A stretch of 64,000 nt of DNA from Butyrivibrio sp. AE2015 (GCF_000420825.1 NZ_ATVR01000004.1:122556-186555), one strand, 5' to 3'. Shown: positions 27,868-36,433, numbered from the stretch's first letter. The notes: generated by a model not told the origin, from the sequence alone. Numbers and translations are program-made.

Positions 27868-27901
27868 AGAGACTGTGATGTTTATCACAGTCTCTTTTTT
27901 A
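27868..27901 (+). terminator. Rho-independent terminator after rpsA
   Basis: A perfect 12-base stem (27868-27879 with 27884-27895), loop GTTT, then a T-run. It ends the cmk-ispH-rpsA unit. Confidence 0.93.
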
Positions 27902-27929
27902 TTTTATTCAGGCTTTAGAATAATTTAAT

Positions 27930-27958
27930 TTTACATAAAATTGTATCTAATATAGAAT
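27930..27958 (+). promoter_or_regulatory. Predicted sigma-A promoter for cheR
   Basis: TTTACA (27930-27935), a 17-base spacer and TAGAAT (27953-27958), about 50 bases before the cheR start, directly after the rpsA terminator. Confidence 0.5.
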
Positions 27959-28011
27959 TTAATAAGAGACGTTTTAACGAACACAAATATTTGTTAGGAG
28001 GAAATCTACCT

Positions 28012-28797
28012 ATGGAATACGATTACGAGTGGTTTAAAAAGGGTGTTTATGATTTGACCAAGATTGACCTTAACGCATATAAAGAAAAACAGATGAAGAG
28101 AAGAATTGATACTCTTATCGGAAAGTATGAGGTTAAGGGCTATGATGGTTTCCTGGCACTTATAAAGAAGGACAGAGAAGCGCTTGATTCTTTTGTTACT
28201 TACCTTACTATCAATGTTTCTGAGTTTTTCAGAAACATGGATCAGTGGAATCTTATGGATAAAGAAATGGTTCCGGAACTTATGGGTAAATTTGGTAAGA
28301 ACTTAAAGATATGGAGTGCTGCTTGTTCTACAGGCGATGAGCCTTATACGATTGTTATGCTCCTTTCAAAGCATGTGCCTCTTAATCAGATCAATGTTTA
28401 TGCTACAGACCTTGATGCTGTAGTTCTTGCGAAGGCTAAGGCTGCTATTTACGATAAAAAGGAAATAGCTAATGTTCCTGAGGAGTTTAAGAAGAAATAC
28501 TTCACAGAGACTCCTGACGGAAAAATGAAGGTTTCAAGTGAGATCACATCAAGAGTTACATTTAAACAGGCAGATCTTTTAAGAGATCCATATCCAAAGG
28601 ATTGTAACCTTATTGTATGTAGAAATGTGCTGATCTACTTCACAGAAGAAGCAAAGGATGACATTTTCAGAAAGTATTATGCCAACCTTACACCGGGAGG
28701 AATCCTCTTTATCGGAAGTACAGAGCAGATCGTAAACTATAAGGATATTGGATTTATCCGTAAGAACTCATTCTATTACGAAAAACCTAAAGCATAA
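28012..28797 (+). CDS. cheR: CheR-type chemoreceptor methyltransferase
   Basis: A 261-residue SAM-dependent methyltransferase that methylates glutamates of chemoreceptors. The N-terminal helical domain (1-75) includes YKEKQMKRRIDTLIGKY; the catalytic domain has NVSEFFRN, the SAM-binding IWSAACSTGDEPYTI, VYATDLDAVVLAKAKAAIYDKKEI, and CRNVLIYF. The ATG at 28012 has AGGAGG upstream. No other chemotaxis genes are adjacent: it stands between two terminators. It may serve a chemotaxis cluster elsewhere in the genome. Confidence 0.92.
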   Translation: MEYDYEWFKKGVYDLTKIDLNAYKEKQMKRRIDTLIGKYEVKGYDGFLALIKKDREALDSFVTYLTINVSEFFRNMDQWNLMDKEMVPELMGKFGKNLKIWSAACSTGDEPYTIVMLLSKHVPLNQINVYATDLDAVVLAKAKAAIYDKKEIANVPEEFKKKYFTETPDGKMKVSSEITSRVTFKQADLLRDPYPKDCNLIVCRNVLIYFTEEAKDDIFRKYYANLTPGGILFIGSTEQIVNYKDIGFIRKNSFYYEKPKA

Positions 28798-28825
28798 AGA
28801 TTCGATATTGCATACATAAATGTAT

Positions 28826-28871
28826 AAGCTGCCCCTTGTCATACTTGCGTATGGCCAAGGGCAGCTTTTTT
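28826..28871 (+). terminator. Rho-independent terminator after cheR
   Basis: AAGCTGCCCCTTG (28826-28838) pairs with CAAGGGCAGCTT (28855-28866), one bulge, about 16-base loop, then seven T's. Confidence 0.85.
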
Positions 28872-28945
28872 GACATGTGAAAAATAAATTGCTAAAGTTT
28901 AATTGTGAGAAAATATAGGGAAATTGGGCAAGTTGGGAATCTGTG

Positions 28946-29335
28946 ATGAAAAATAAAAGCAAAATTCGCTATGACATCATACTTATAATCGGACTTTTAG
29001 TTATTACAGCTATCATAGCACTGGGGGTCAGGCTAACGGAAAAGACCGGAAAGACAGTTGTGGTATCTGTAGATGGTGTAGAAAAATATACTTTCCCTTT
29101 GGATGAAGATATTGAGTTTAAGATAGAAGGGTATGAAGGTGGGAGTAACTACCTTGTTATTAAAGACGGAGAGGCTTATCTTACTGAAGCTTCATGTCCG
29201 GATCTTTTATGTGTTCACATGGGGAAAATAAGTAGTCAGGGCCAGTCAATCATATGCCTTCCAAACAGAGTTGTTGTGGAAATAAGAGACGGCAACGAAA
29301 ATGATTCAAAAGAATTCGATGCAATAGTTGGCTAA
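28946..29335 (+). CDS. NusG domain II-containing membrane-anchored protein
   Basis: A 129-residue protein with one N-terminal membrane segment (about 8-30) and an outer domain of the NusG_II type: a beta-rich fold ending in a conserved cysteine motif (SCPDLLCVHMGKIS and IICLPNRVVVEI). Such proteins commonly sit next to Gx transporters and FMN-binding proteins. Here only the Gx transporter gene follows, 31 bases downstream. The ATG at 28946 is used; a GTG directly before it is in frame. The function is not known; the two Cys could bind metal or form a disulfide. Confidence 0.85.
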   Translation: MKNKSKIRYDIILIIGLLVITAIIALGVRLTEKTGKTVVVSVDGVEKYTFPLDEDIEFKIEGYEGGSNYLVIKDGEAYLTEASCPDLLCVHMGKISSQGQSIICLPNRVVVEIRDGNENDSKEFDAIVG

Positions 29336-29366
29336 ATCAGAAATTAAGTGCTGTTAGGGGATAAAG

Positions 29367-29861
29367 ATGGATAAAACTAAAAAAATAGCTACATATGGTG
29401 TTATGGCTGCGCTTGCGATGATACTCAGTTATGTAGAAATGCAGCTTCCGGCCTTTGTAGCCATTCCTGGAGTTAAGCTGGGGCTTACTAACATAGTTGT
29501 ACTTGTTGCACTTTACAAATTGGGATATAAAAGCGCCCTGTTTATCAATATTGTACGAATCATTGCAGTTTCATTATTATTTGGTACTCTTATGAGCTTT
29601 GCCTTTTCTTTTACGGGAGGAATGCTCAGTACATTAGTAATGATAATCTTAAAAAAATCTGATAAATTCAGTGCAGTTGGAGTAAGTGTGGCTGGCGGTA
29701 TTACCCATAATATAGGTCAGATCCTTGCTGCGATGCTTCTTTTAAACACCAAGGCAATCATCTGGTATCTTCCGGTTCTCTGGCTTTCGGGAATCCTCAG
29801 TGGCCTCATGATAGGACTTATCGGAGCCCTGATCGTCAAAAGGATAAAATTCATACAGTAA
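29367..29861 (+). CDS. Gx transporter family protein
   Basis: A 164-residue membrane protein with about five hydrophobic segments and the family start YGVMAALAMILSYVEMQLP, then GVKLGLTNIVVLVALY. The family was once labelled heptaprenyl diphosphate synthase component I and resembles ECF-type substrate-specific units. It probably acts with the NusG-II protein encoded just upstream. The substrate is unknown. Confidence 0.88.
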   Translation: MDKTKKIATYGVMAALAMILSYVEMQLPAFVAIPGVKLGLTNIVVLVALYKLGYKSALFINIVRIIAVSLLFGTLMSFAFSFTGGMLSTLVMIILKKSDKFSAVGVSVAGGITHNIGQILAAMLLLNTKAIIWYLPVLWLSGILSGLMIGLIGALIVKRIKFIQ

Positions 29862-29921
29862 CTTTCATATGTACAACTCCTACTCCTTTATAAATGTTTT
29901 TTGTGCAAATAAAAAATGTTC

Positions 29922-30015
29922 TTGCATTCTGATTTGATTTGTGTATAATGTCTTCTTGTCGGCATTCAGCTGACATAAATCACGGAAATTCTTCCGGTGA
30001 TTTTCCACTTTTTTT
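29922..30015 (+). promoter_or_regulatory. Promoter and leader hairpin before the coiled-coil protein
   Basis: TTGCAT (29922-29927), a 16-base spacer and TATAAT (29944-29949) form a good promoter. About 30 bases downstream ATCACGGAA (29979-29987) pairs with TTCCGGTGAT (29992-30001, one bulge), followed seven bases later by seven T's (30009-30015). This resembles a leader attenuator, leaving a transcript of roughly 60 bases unless it is read through. Confidence 0.5.
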
Positions 30016-30081
30016 ATTAACGACGCTTGCATTGGGCGTATCTGTGCCTTTTTGCGAGCAATTTCAGAAAGGGACATTGTT

Positions 30082-32592
30082 ATGAATATTAGAGGAAAAT
30101 GGGACAAACAAAACAATTCGGTTAAGCTTTTGCTAAAAAAGCTTAAGAGGCACGACACGCTTGTAGTGGCAATTGCGGTCATTATAGCGCTGGTGCTCTG
30201 CGGAGGCCTGATCTACATCAGTACTCCTGTGGCTATGGCTACAGCAAAAGAAGAGTTTGCTGAAAGCGAAAAAGAGAGCAAAGAAGCAACAAATGAAAAG
30301 CTTGATGAACTCCATGAATATCTGACAGAGCTTGATAAGAGCATAGTAGACAGTAAAAATGGTCTTGATTCTTTTTATGAGCTTACGAAAGAAGATAAGA
30401 CAAATGAGCATATAACTGAGAAAGTTACTACTCTTGGCGGTAACTTAAAAGAACTCCATAGCGAGGTAGTTCAGACAGATAGCCAGATCCAGAATATGAA
30501 GGAGCTTATCGAGAAAAACGGAGGAGAAAATAAGGATAAGCTCAATCAGGAATTTAGCCAGGTTTCTGAGAGGTTTAATCAGATAGAAAATAATTATTCA
30601 AAGGCCCAGTCTGACAATAAGGAGCTTATGGACTCAATTAAAAATCTTATTAAGAGTAACGATACTAAGATGACCGGAGAAAATCTAAAGCAGTACACGG
30701 ATCTGGTTACAAAGCTCTCTGATCTTGATAAGAATTTTACGACGGATATGGGCAAGTCTGTAGATCTTTTGGAGAAAAACATAAAAGAGCTTAACGAGGC
30801 CACAGAAAAGAGAATGGCAGAGATGGAAACATCCACAAAAAATAAGCTTGATGAGATGAATACCTCTACCCAAAATAAGCTTGATGAGATGAATATCTCT
30901 ACCAAAAACAAACTTGATGAGATGGATACAACTACCAGGAATAAACTTGATGAGATGAATACATCTACAAATAATAAACTTGATGAGATGAATACATCCA
31001 CAAATAACAAGCTGAATGAAATGAATAATTCGACGAATAATAAGCTGGACGAGATGAATGAGTCTACAAACAGCAAACTTAGTGAGATGAACGCATCTAC
31101 AAACAGCAAGCTTGACGAAATTGGAAATTCTACTAACAGCAGAATTGACGAGCTGGACAAAGAAACTGGCAGCAAATTGGATGAACTTGGTAAAAACACT
31201 AATAATAAACTTGAGGCAATGGATAAAGCAACAAGCGACAGGCTTGATTCGCTGGATAAATCAACCAACAGTAAGATAGACGCAATAGGCAAGTCCACAA
31301 GCAGTAAGCTGGATGCAATGGATAAAACTACAAACAGTAAGCTTGACGGTATGAATGCGGCAACCACAAATAAATTTAAAGAGCTTAACACATCGATCAA
31401 TAATAATTTTAAGAACATTACTACTACTTCTTTAAATAATACAAATGGATTAAAAAATTACATTGCCAGTGAGTTGAGTAAAACAAATGGAAAACTTGAT
31501 AAGGTTTTTCAGCGTGTGAGTGATGGCAAAAAGCTTCTGGCATCCACATTACTCACTAAGGGCGTTAAAGTCAGACAGGATGCCACTTTTAAAGAACTTA
31601 GCGATGCAATAAATAGGATCCCGCAGCAAATTGTACTTGGAAATGGTGATGTGGCGGGCAAAGTAGAGTATGAATATCATTACCATAAGGATGGAAAAGA
31701 AAAAGTATGTGATGAAGAGTACGTTTCGATAGACAGAAAAGGCGGATGCTATACCATAGCGGAAACCCATAAGCATTCAGCAGGATGTTACAAAACTAAT
31801 ACCTCATATTATTATCTGACTGATATGGATACTGATCGTTTGCACCATGTCAGAGATACTGATACCGGAGTGCCTATATTTATGTTTCACTGTAATTATT
31901 GTGGCAGTAGCTTTGAGTCGGACGATGCCAATCATTATGAGAGAACCGGGGATGAGTCAACATATAGAAATAGAGCAAAAGGTGATGCGCATTCTGAGAC
32001 CAGCAGTGAACTTATATGCAAGTACAAAGAGGGACAACTATTGGGATATCGTACATCCTGTGGATACGCTCATGGTCAGATACTAAAAGCCCATATCACC
32101 TTTGGTGAAAAATATAAAGACTATAATAGTACTGTAAATGTACCGAGCCCAAGAAATACGGATTTAAGGACATCACACATTATGATGCCAAGTCAGTCGA
32201 TTGATATAGACAGTCTCATGAAAGAATTTGATATGTCTGAATATAATTCGGAGAAAGCATCCTTGGATCATTCATCAGAAAGCTCCACTGAAATGTCAGC
32301 TGCAGCAGTATCTGATGAGAGCATACTAGAATCATCAATAGATGAAGAATTACAAGAAACTGCGACTTGGGAAACAGAGAAGGACATTGATGGCAGCAAT
32401 AGTGACAGCGATGGTGAATCATCTGTTCAGGCTTCATCTACAGAAAATATCATCTCTGAAGAAAGCGCTTCAAGTAACAGCTCGTTGGCAGTTATTGAGT
32501 CTGAAGGCAATAGCGAACAAGCAGAAGATATAAAGGAAAATGATTCTGCTTCTTCTGAAAGTGCCACACAGGATGGCGATGATACTATGTAA
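30082..32592 (+). CDS. Large surface protein with tandem 11-residue coiled-coil repeats
   Basis: An 836-residue protein I do not recognise as a whole. Order: basic N-terminus, one hydrophobic segment (26-47) with a possible signal-peptidase site (VAMA), a helical stretch, then a long array of 11-residue units of the type NKLDEMNTSTN in perfect register (about residues 243-440; see the repeat entry). A short module follows (about 480-515, LLASTLLTKGVKVRQDATFKELSDAI) like one seen near the ends of phage-tail and adhesin proteins. Then comes a Cys/His-rich region (about 523-670, HKHSAGCYK and FHCNYCGSSF), and last an acidic Ser-rich tail without LPXTG. ATG 30082 (AAAGGGA upstream) is preferred over TTG 30052. 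It is probably an exported rod-like protein; its role is unknown. Confidence 0.8.
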   Translation: MNIRGKWDKQNNSVKLLLKKLKRHDTLVVAIAVIIALVLCGGLIYISTPVAMATAKEEFAESEKESKEATNEKLDELHEYLTELDKSIVDSKNGLDSFYELTKEDKTNEHITEKVTTLGGNLKELHSEVVQTDSQIQNMKELIEKNGGENKDKLNQEFSQVSERFNQIENNYSKAQSDNKELMDSIKNLIKSNDTKMTGENLKQYTDLVTKLSDLDKNFTTDMGKSVDLLEKNIKELNEATEKRMAEMETSTKNKLDEMNTSTQNKLDEMNISTKNKLDEMDTTTRNKLDEMNTSTNNKLDEMNTSTNNKLNEMNNSTNNKLDEMNESTNSKLSEMNASTNSKLDEIGNSTNSRIDELDKETGSKLDELGKNTNNKLEAMDKATSDRLDSLDKSTNSKIDAIGKSTSSKLDAMDKTTNSKLDGMNAATTNKFKELNTSINNNFKNITTTSLNNTNGLKNYIASELSKTNGKLDKVFQRVSDGKKLLASTLLTKGVKVRQDATFKELSDAINRIPQQIVLGNGDVAGKVEYEYHYHKDGKEKVCDEEYVSIDRKGGCYTIAETHKHSAGCYKTNTSYYYLTDMDTDRLHHVRDTDTGVPIFMFHCNYCGSSFESDDANHYERTGDESTYRNRAKGDAHSETSSELICKYKEGQLLGYRTSCGYAHGQILKAHITFGEKYKDYNSTVNVPSPRNTDLRTSHIMMPSQSIDIDSLMKEFDMSEYNSEKASLDHSSESSTEMSAAAVSDESILESSIDEELQETATWETEKDIDGSNSDSDGESSVQASSTENIISEESASSNSSLAVIESEGNSEQAEDIKENDSASSESATQDGDDTM
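30808..31401 (+). repeat. In-frame tandem repeat, 33 bases per unit
   Basis: Eighteen consecutive 33-base units encode 11-residue repeats without any insertion or deletion; one or two weaker units can be added before 30808 and after 31401. The middle units (30841-31070) are closest to each other, and divergence rises toward the 3' side. An 11-residue period (hendecad) is the signature of a right-handed or nearly straight coiled coil rather than a heptad one. Confidence 0.9.
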
Positions 32593-32613
32593 TCTGGCTT
32601 GGTTACCACTTTC

Positions 32614-32641
32614 TTGACATTCATTTATGGGCTGCTATAGA
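32614..32641 (+). promoter_or_regulatory. Predicted promoter for the CobW gene pair
   Basis: A perfect TTGACA (32614-32619), a 16-base spacer and TATAGA (32636-32641); TAGAAT at 32638 with 18 bases is an alternative. It sits 22 bases after the stop of the coiled-coil gene. No clear Zur-type palindrome was recognised. Confidence 0.6.
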
Positions 32642-32698
32642 ATAGACCTTGTTGTAGTAGTTATAGCACAGATAATGAGTGTGCAGATTGGAGATATA

Positions 32699-33988
32699 AT
32701 GACCAAGATAGATATTATTTCAGGATTTTTGGGAGCTGGTAAGACAACTCTTATAAAAAAGCTTTTAAAGGAAGCACTTGCAGGAACTAAGGTAGTTCTT
32801 ATTGAAAATGAATTTGGTGAGATCGGAATTGACGGCGGATTTTTAAAGGAAGCCGGAATTGAGATCACAGAGATGAACTCAGGTTGTATCTGCTGTTCAC
32901 TTGTAGGTGATTTTGAGACTTCACTTAAGCAAGTTATGGATCAGTACGCACCTGAGCGTATCCTTATCGAGCCTTCAGGTGTAGGTAAGCTTTCAGATGT
33001 TATGAGAGCTATTCAGAATATTGCAGATACTTCTGATGAGATGGAACTTAACAGCGCTGTTACTGTTGTTGATGTTTCAAAGGCAAAGGTTTATATCAAG
33101 AACTTCGGTGAGTTCTTCATTAATCAGATTGAGAATGCAGGAACAATTATTCTTACAAGAACAGACAAGGCTGATCAGAAAAAGATCGAAGAGGCAGTAG
33201 AACTTATTCGTAAGCACAACGAAAAGGCTACTATCATCACAACTCCACTTAATGAGATCACTGGAAAAGAGATCCTTGATACTTTTGAGGGCAACAATGA
33301 CCTCGAGGCAGAGCTTCTAAAGATGGTAATGGAGCAGGAACAGGAGCATCATCACCACCATCATCACCATGGAAGCCACAAGACTGTTGCTGAGGATGGC
33401 TCAGTAGTTTACAGTGCACACCACGATGATGACGATGAAGATGAGTGTTGCTGCCACCATCACCACGATGATGATGAAGATGAGCACGAGTGCTGTCATC
33501 ATCACCATGATCACGATGAGGAAGAGCATGAGCACCACCATCACCACGATCATGACGAGGATGAGCATGAACATGAGCACCACCATCACCACGATGATGA
33601 CGAAGATGAGCATGAGGAAGTTCCGCACTCACATGGTTCGGCGGAACACGCTCACACTAGCCTCGAAGAGACCTCGGCAAGTGCTCACAGCCATCACCAT
33701 CACGACGCAGCTGATGTATTTGTAAGCTGGGGAATGGAGACACCTCTTAAATATACAGAGGATGAGATAAAGGAAATGCTGGGCCAGCTTGAGGATGATG
33801 AGAGATTCGGTATTGTCCTTCGTACAAAGGGCGTTGTTCCAAGCACAGACGGATCATGGATTGAGTTTGACTATGTACCTGGTGAAGCTGATGTTCGTAA
33901 GGGAGCAGCAGATGTAACAGGTAAGTTCTGCGTAATCGGATCTGAACTTAAAGAGGAGAACCTTGAGAAGCTCTTCCGCAGACTTTGA
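32699..33988 (+). CDS. CobW/COG0523 GTPase with a very long His/Asp metal tract
   Basis: A 429-residue G3E GTPase. The P-loop is SGFLGAGKTT (8-17), the metal motif GCICC (Cys63, 65, 66) is intact, and the guanine-base motif is in ILTRTDKAD. A low-complexity insert (about 216-336) made of His runs, Asp/Glu runs and CC/CCC clusters separates the GTPase domain from the CobW_C domain (about 337-429, VSWGMETPLKYTEDEIKEML). Such proteins deliver Zn, Co or Ni; the His tract should store or buffer metal. ATG 32699 (GGAGATATA upstream) is chosen; the frame opens earlier without a start signal. It is followed by a second CobW gene. Confidence 0.9.
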   Translation: MTKIDIISGFLGAGKTTLIKKLLKEALAGTKVVLIENEFGEIGIDGGFLKEAGIEITEMNSGCICCSLVGDFETSLKQVMDQYAPERILIEPSGVGKLSDVMRAIQNIADTSDEMELNSAVTVVDVSKAKVYIKNFGEFFINQIENAGTIILTRTDKADQKKIEEAVELIRKHNEKATIITTPLNEITGKEILDTFEGNNDLEAELLKMVMEQEQEHHHHHHHHGSHKTVAEDGSVVYSAHHDDDDEDECCCHHHHDDDEDEHECCHHHHDHDEEEHEHHHHHDHDEDEHEHEHHHHHDDDEDEHEEVPHSHGSAEHAHTSLEETSASAHSHHHHDAADVFVSWGMETPLKYTEDEIKEMLGQLEDDERFGIVLRTKGVVPSTDGSWIEFDYVPGEADVRKGAADVTGKFCVIGSELKEENLEKLFRRL

Positions 33989-34026
33989 TAGATAAAAGTT
34001 AAGCGATTATGATAAGGAGAATTAAT

Positions 34027-34968
34027 TTGAAACCAGTATATATAATCAATGGCTTTCTCGACAGTGGAAAGACAGATTTCTTCAGATATACAATTGCACA
34101 GCCTTACTTTAGAACAAAAGGCAAGACTCTTTTGATCGTCTGTGAGGATGGCGAGAATGACTACGAAGAAAAACTTCTAAAATCTACAAACACTGTTATT
34201 GAGAAAATAGAAGACGAGGAAGATTTCAATCCGGATGCACTTATAGCACTTGATGCCAAGCACAATCCTGAGAGAATCCTTGTTGAGTATAACGGAATGT
34301 GGAACTTTAAGAACTTAAAGCTCCCTGTAATGTGGAATCTTGAGCAGCAGATAACTGTAATAGACGCTTCAAGTTTTGAACTGTATTTCAACAACATGAA
34401 GTCTCTTCTTGCAGAGCAGATCAGAAACTCTGACCTTATTTTGTTCAACCGCTGCGATGGAATTGAGGACCTTGCTTCTTACAAGAGAAATGTTAAGGCG
34501 ATCAACCAGAAGGCTGATATTATCTTTGAAGATAGAAATGGTGAAGTAGACGTAACTCTGGATGAGGATCTTCCTTTTGATCTTAATGCCAATCCTATCG
34601 ATCTCAACAACTATGGTTATGGAATGTTCTATCTTGATGCTCTTGACCATGTTGACAGATATGAAGGCAAAACGGTCAGATTTAAAGGTATGGTGCTTAA
34701 ACCAACAGAGTTCCCAAAGAACCGCTTTGTTCCGGGAAGAATGGCAATGACATGCTGCGCACAGGATATGCAGTTTTTGGGCTTTGCATGTGAGTATGAC
34801 AAGGTGGCTGATCTTAATGAAAAGGATTGGGTCCTTGTTACTGCCAAGGTCGAGAAGCAGTATGTTGAGGAGTATCAGGGCGAAGGACCTGTTCTTAAGG
34901 CTATATCAGTCGAAAAGACAACAGAACCTGATAATCCGGTAATAGATTTTTCAAATCCGGAGCAATAA
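34027..34968 (+). CDS. CobW-type GTPase fused to a YcgQ/TIGR03943-like C-terminal domain
   Basis: A 313-residue protein. The N-terminal domain (1-190) has the P-loop NGFLDSGKT (8-16) and a G-domain layout like COG0523, but the CxCC metal motif is missing (CEDGEND lies nearby). The C-terminal domain (about 205-300) reads YEGKTVRFKGMVLKP, RFVPGRMAMTCCAQDMQFLGFACEY, DWVLVTAKVE, which I recognise as resembling the end of YcgQ/TIGR03943 proteins, partners of CobW-linked permeases. TTG 34027 is chosen: AAGGAG (34014-34019) precedes it by seven bases, while ATG 34009 would put that site inside the gene. It follows the first CobW gene by 38 bases. Confidence 0.78.
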   Translation: MKPVYIINGFLDSGKTDFFRYTIAQPYFRTKGKTLLIVCEDGENDYEEKLLKSTNTVIEKIEDEEDFNPDALIALDAKHNPERILVEYNGMWNFKNLKLPVMWNLEQQITVIDASSFELYFNNMKSLLAEQIRNSDLILFNRCDGIEDLASYKRNVKAINQKADIIFEDRNGEVDVTLDEDLPFDLNANPIDLNNYGYGMFYLDALDHVDRYEGKTVRFKGMVLKPTEFPKNRFVPGRMAMTCCAQDMQFLGFACEYDKVADLNEKDWVLVTAKVEKQYVEEYQGEGPVLKAISVEKTTEPDNPVIDFSNPEQ

Positions 34969-34989
34969 AAAGTTTTTGGGGGGATTCTT

Positions 34990-35967
34990 GTGTTTAATTA
35001 CTTACCACATCAGTGGCTATTCTTATTTTATCTCTACAGCTTTTTTGGGTGGTGCTTTGAATCCACTTATGTATCTATATTAAATAAAAGATTTGTAAAC
35101 AGGGGCTTTATGCGAGGCCCCTTTTTACCTTTATATGGCAGTGGTGGGATAATGATGCTTGTTGTATCAAAGCCATTTTATTCCAATATACTCCTGGTCT
35201 ACCTGGCAGGATGCGTTGGTGCTACAGCCCTTGAGTACGTTGTGGGCGTTTTGATGGAACTGCTTTTTAAGGTTAGATACTGGGACTATTCGGATAAGTT
35301 CCTTAATATCAATGGGCATGTATGTCTTGAATCCACACTTGTCTGGGGATTTTTCACTGTTGTTTTCACGCATTATCTTCAGATTCCTGTGGAAAACTTC
35401 ATAATGTCCATACCTTACAATTTTCTCACTATCTTTACGATGGTGCTAACTGTTTATGTGAGCTGTGATTTTATGGTGGCGTTTAAGACAGCTATAGATC
35501 TTAGAGATTTCCTTGTTTATATGGAAAAAGCTAAAGAAGAAATGGGAAAAATGCAGAAGAGACTCGATGTTATCATTGCCTTTAAGGGCGAGGATGTTCG
35601 TGAGACCATTGGTCAGAGAGTAGATGGCATAAGCTCAGGAATTGGTAGTAGAGTAGAAGTTTTGAGCTCTGGAATTGGCAGCAGAGTAGATGTACTTAGT
35701 GGAAAATTGGAAAAAACTTTCGCTGGATTAAAGGAAAAGCTCTATCATGACCCTACTCCAAGCATGTTAAATGTAAGGGAAGAGGTTGGCGAAATGTATG
35801 CAAAGTACCGTATCCTTATGGACAGGCTTGCTCCAAAGCCAATAAGAGGCTTCTTTGAATGGTATAGAAACAGGACTATTCTTGGTAACCCCGGAATGGT
35901 TTCAGGTAAGTTCAAGACTAGCTTGGAAGAGATAAAAGAAAAAGCTGCAAGCTTTAGAAAGAAATGA
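34990..35967 (+). CDS. PF06541-type membrane protein (putative ABC permease, CmpB-like)
   Basis: A 325-residue protein with five or six membrane segments in the first 165 residues and the family motif FGWCFESTYVSILNKRFVNRGFMRGPFLPLYG. The soluble C-terminal part carries three 11-residue direct repeats at about 208-240 (GSRVEVLSSGI type), then helices. The name 'ABC transporter permease' for this family is historic; no ATPase is nearby. The start is a GTG at 34990 after a GGGGGG ribosome site. It is the last gene before a two-way terminator. Confidence 0.82.
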   Translation: MFNYLPHQWLFLFYLYSFFGWCFESTYVSILNKRFVNRGFMRGPFLPLYGSGGIMMLVVSKPFYSNILLVYLAGCVGATALEYVVGVLMELLFKVRYWDYSDKFLNINGHVCLESTLVWGFFTVVFTHYLQIPVENFIMSIPYNFLTIFTMVLTVYVSCDFMVAFKTAIDLRDFLVYMEKAKEEMGKMQKRLDVIIAFKGEDVRETIGQRVDGISSGIGSRVEVLSSGIGSRVDVLSGKLEKTFAGLKEKLYHDPTPSMLNVREEVGEMYAKYRILMDRLAPKPIRGFFEWYRNRTILGNPGMVSGKFKTSLEEIKEKAASFRKK

Positions 35968-35990
35968 TCAATAGAAAAGTAAAAAAATAA

Positions 35991-36025
35991 AACCACATGT
36001 CGGTGAGAAGACATGTGGTTTTTAA
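35991..36025. terminator. Bidirectional terminator between convergent genes
   Basis: A perfect 11-base stem AACCACATGTC/GACATGTGGTT (35991-36001, 36010-36020), with an A-run before and a T-run after, so it can stop both the PF06541 gene (+) and rpsT (-). Confidence 0.9.
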
Positions 36026-36048
36026 TTTATATATTCTTATAAAAAAGA

Positions 36049-36312
36049 TTAAGCCATCTTGTTTACAGCCTGAGCAAGACGAGAAACTTTTCTTGATGCT
36101 GTGTTCTTCTTGAATACACCCTTTGACTCAGCCTTGTCAATTGCAGATGTAGCGTTAAGAAGTGCCTTAGCAGCCTCGTCCTTGTTGCCAGCTTCGATAG
36201 CAGCACGAACCTTCTTGATCTCTGTCTTTACAGCTGATTTGATGATCTGATTTCTCTCAGCCTTTTTCTTATTAACTAAAACTCTCTTCTTGGCGGATTT
36301 AATATTTGCCAT
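36049..36312 (-). CDS. rpsT: 30S ribosomal protein S20
   Basis: An 87-residue, strongly basic protein starting MANIKSAKKRVLVNKKKAERN and ending KNTASRKVSRLAQAVNKMA, the S20 pattern that binds 16S rRNA. It has an AGGAGG-like site (GGAGGTAATT before the ATG) and restricted codons. It is the only ribosomal gene in this spot, divergent from lepA, a common Firmicute arrangement. Confidence 0.96.
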   Translation of the reverse strand: MANIKSAKKRVLVNKKKAERNQIIKSAVKTEIKKVRAAIEAGNKDEAAKALLNATSAIDKAESKGVFKKNTASRKVSRLAQAVNKMA

Positions 36313-36404
36313 AATTACCTCCGAATATTATAACTATTTGTATTTTTAGTGATGATAATGACTGAGGCTAGACACGGAAAGCCTTTTGTCACATACTCTA
36401 GAAT

Positions 36405-36433
36405 ATATTAGATGAAATATCGCAAACTGTCAA
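36405..36433 (-). promoter_or_regulatory. Predicted rpsT promoter
   Basis: Read on the minus strand: TTGACA (36428-36433), a 17-base spacer, TAATAT (36405-36410). This is a near-consensus sigma-A promoter, leaving a leader of about 85 bases before rpsT. Confidence 0.75.

Noticed and set aside
30594..31418. Long minus-strand open frame (274 residues) opposite the repeat region
   Set aside because: It is the complement of the hendecad repeats; its Ser/Leu-rich repeats mirror them, and it has no ribosome site or known motif.
33258..33632. Minus-strand His/Arg-rich open frame
   Set aside because: It arises only because the His/Asp tract of the CobW gene has no stop codons on the opposite strand.
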